A DNA stretch of 5,164 bases from Anaerolineaceae bacterium. GTDB lineage: Bacteria > Chloroflexota > Anaerolineae > Anaerolineales > Anaerolineaceae. Positions within the stretch are counted from its first letter, which is position 1. Each line of letters opens with the position of its first letter. Made by a program: the position numbers and the translations under genes. The notes below the pieces were generated by a model. It was not told where the DNA came from and did no database searches. It saw nothing but the letters and a program-made list of their open reading frames with translations. Positions 4,866-5,164 of the stretch are shown here, piece by piece. Location: positions 1-5,164 of the forward strand of contig JAQTMA010000280.1 in assembly GCA_028714615.1 (NCBI GenBank). The letters are read 5' to 3'.

Positions 4866-5058
4866 TGGAAGAACAATTTTAAGGACAATTCGAAGAAAAA
4901 CGTTATCGGCTGCCCAGCACCTGATCCTACCGGTTTGGGCATTCGTTTGAGGAGCTCGAGGAACCAATGGGGGGTTTTGAGCTTGAAATGATTTGATTTT
5001 GGGAAAAAATAAAAAAAGAACGAAGGTGGGGAGGGGCAACGAGGCAATGAGGAGAACT

Positions 5059-5113
5059 CCCTCTCCCTATGCTTTTGAGGGACAGCGTGCCGTAGCGAAG
5101 CGGAGGTAGAGGG
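5059..5113. repeat. Imperfect inverted repeat CCCTCTCCCT ... AGGTAGAGGG (dispersed type)
   Basis: The ten-base arms 5059-5068 and 5104-5113 pair with one mismatch around a 35-nt interior containing GAGGGACAGCGTGCCGTAGC. The wording 'CCCTCTCCCTATGC...GAGGGACAGCGTGCCG...AGAGGGTTGGGGTG' is one I recall from repeats scattered through Chloroflexota intergenic regions. It contains no gene. Confidence 0.55.
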
Positions 5114-5164
5114 TTGGGGTGGAATCCACGTTTTCATCATCCTGGTGCAACCGGTCACTCTTTT

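Larger units (their letters stand above)
4787..5164. other. Gene-free stretch of mixed repeat DNA after the operon
   Basis: No frame on either strand gives a recognisable protein. The stretch contains the hairpin at 4789-4821, the CGCGAATT repeat, a purine/A-rich tract (about 4997-5022, with AAAAAATAAAAAAAG) and the palindromic block at 5059-5113. Open frames crossing it are antisense shadows that run through repeats. Confidence 0.5.

Noticed and set aside
3822..5039. 405-codon minus-strand open frame
   Set aside because: It is antisense to the DUF5996 and RibD-like genes, runs through the tandem and stutter repeats and shows no recognisable domain; high-GC shadow frame.

Overview
The window is about 57-60% GC in its coding parts (judged by eye). 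It shows three-gene operon architecture and unusually many short palindromic and stuttering repeats between genes. The repeat wording (a CCCAGGCAGGGATGCC palindrome, an AGACGCTGC hairpin, GATTGTA/GATTGCT stutter, a CCCTCTCCCT hairpin), a MalT/LuxR-type regulator relic, a MGH1-type glucosidase relic and a DUF5996 protein together suggest a free-living Chloroflexota (Anaerolineae-like) bacterium. That assignment is an inference from memory, not a search result.

Layout. Positions 1-64 hold the last 20 codons of an unidentified membrane protein. Positions 88-868 are a gene graveyard. A frameshifted C-terminal piece of an EamA/DMT-type transporter (minus strand) abuts, near 325-345, a twice-frameshifted C-terminal piece of a MalT-like LuxR regulator (plus strand). 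The regulator is cut off inside its DNA-binding domain by a perfect 29-bp inverted repeat whose first bases supply the stop codon. Positions 863-1021 are a cluster of three repeat types. Positions 1065-1572 carry two translationally overlapping (ATGA) small genes: a three-helix membrane protein that needs one frameshift to read through, and a 78-residue soluble protein of unknown function. A small basic protein follows on the minus strand (1585-1761), then a 55-codon remnant of the C-terminus of a MGH1-type (GH63-like) glycosidase, also minus (1927-2094).

The healthy part is 2182-4766: an extended -10 promoter candidate, a 5' leader with an 8-bp inverted repeat, and a tight plus-strand operon. 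Its genes are an SDR oxidoreductase, a DUF5996 protein and a RibD C-terminal/DHFR-like reductase, with gaps of 37 and 18 bp. Two NAD(P)H-dependent reductases flank a protein of unknown function. This is the best candidate here for an undescribed functional unit, possibly acting on a pterin, flavin precursor or other small heterocycle, but the substrate cannot be read from the sequence. The RibD-like gene ends inside a 7-bp tandem repeat that supplies its last four codons and stop. The remaining 400 bases (4767-5164) hold no convincing gene, only more dispersed-type repeats.
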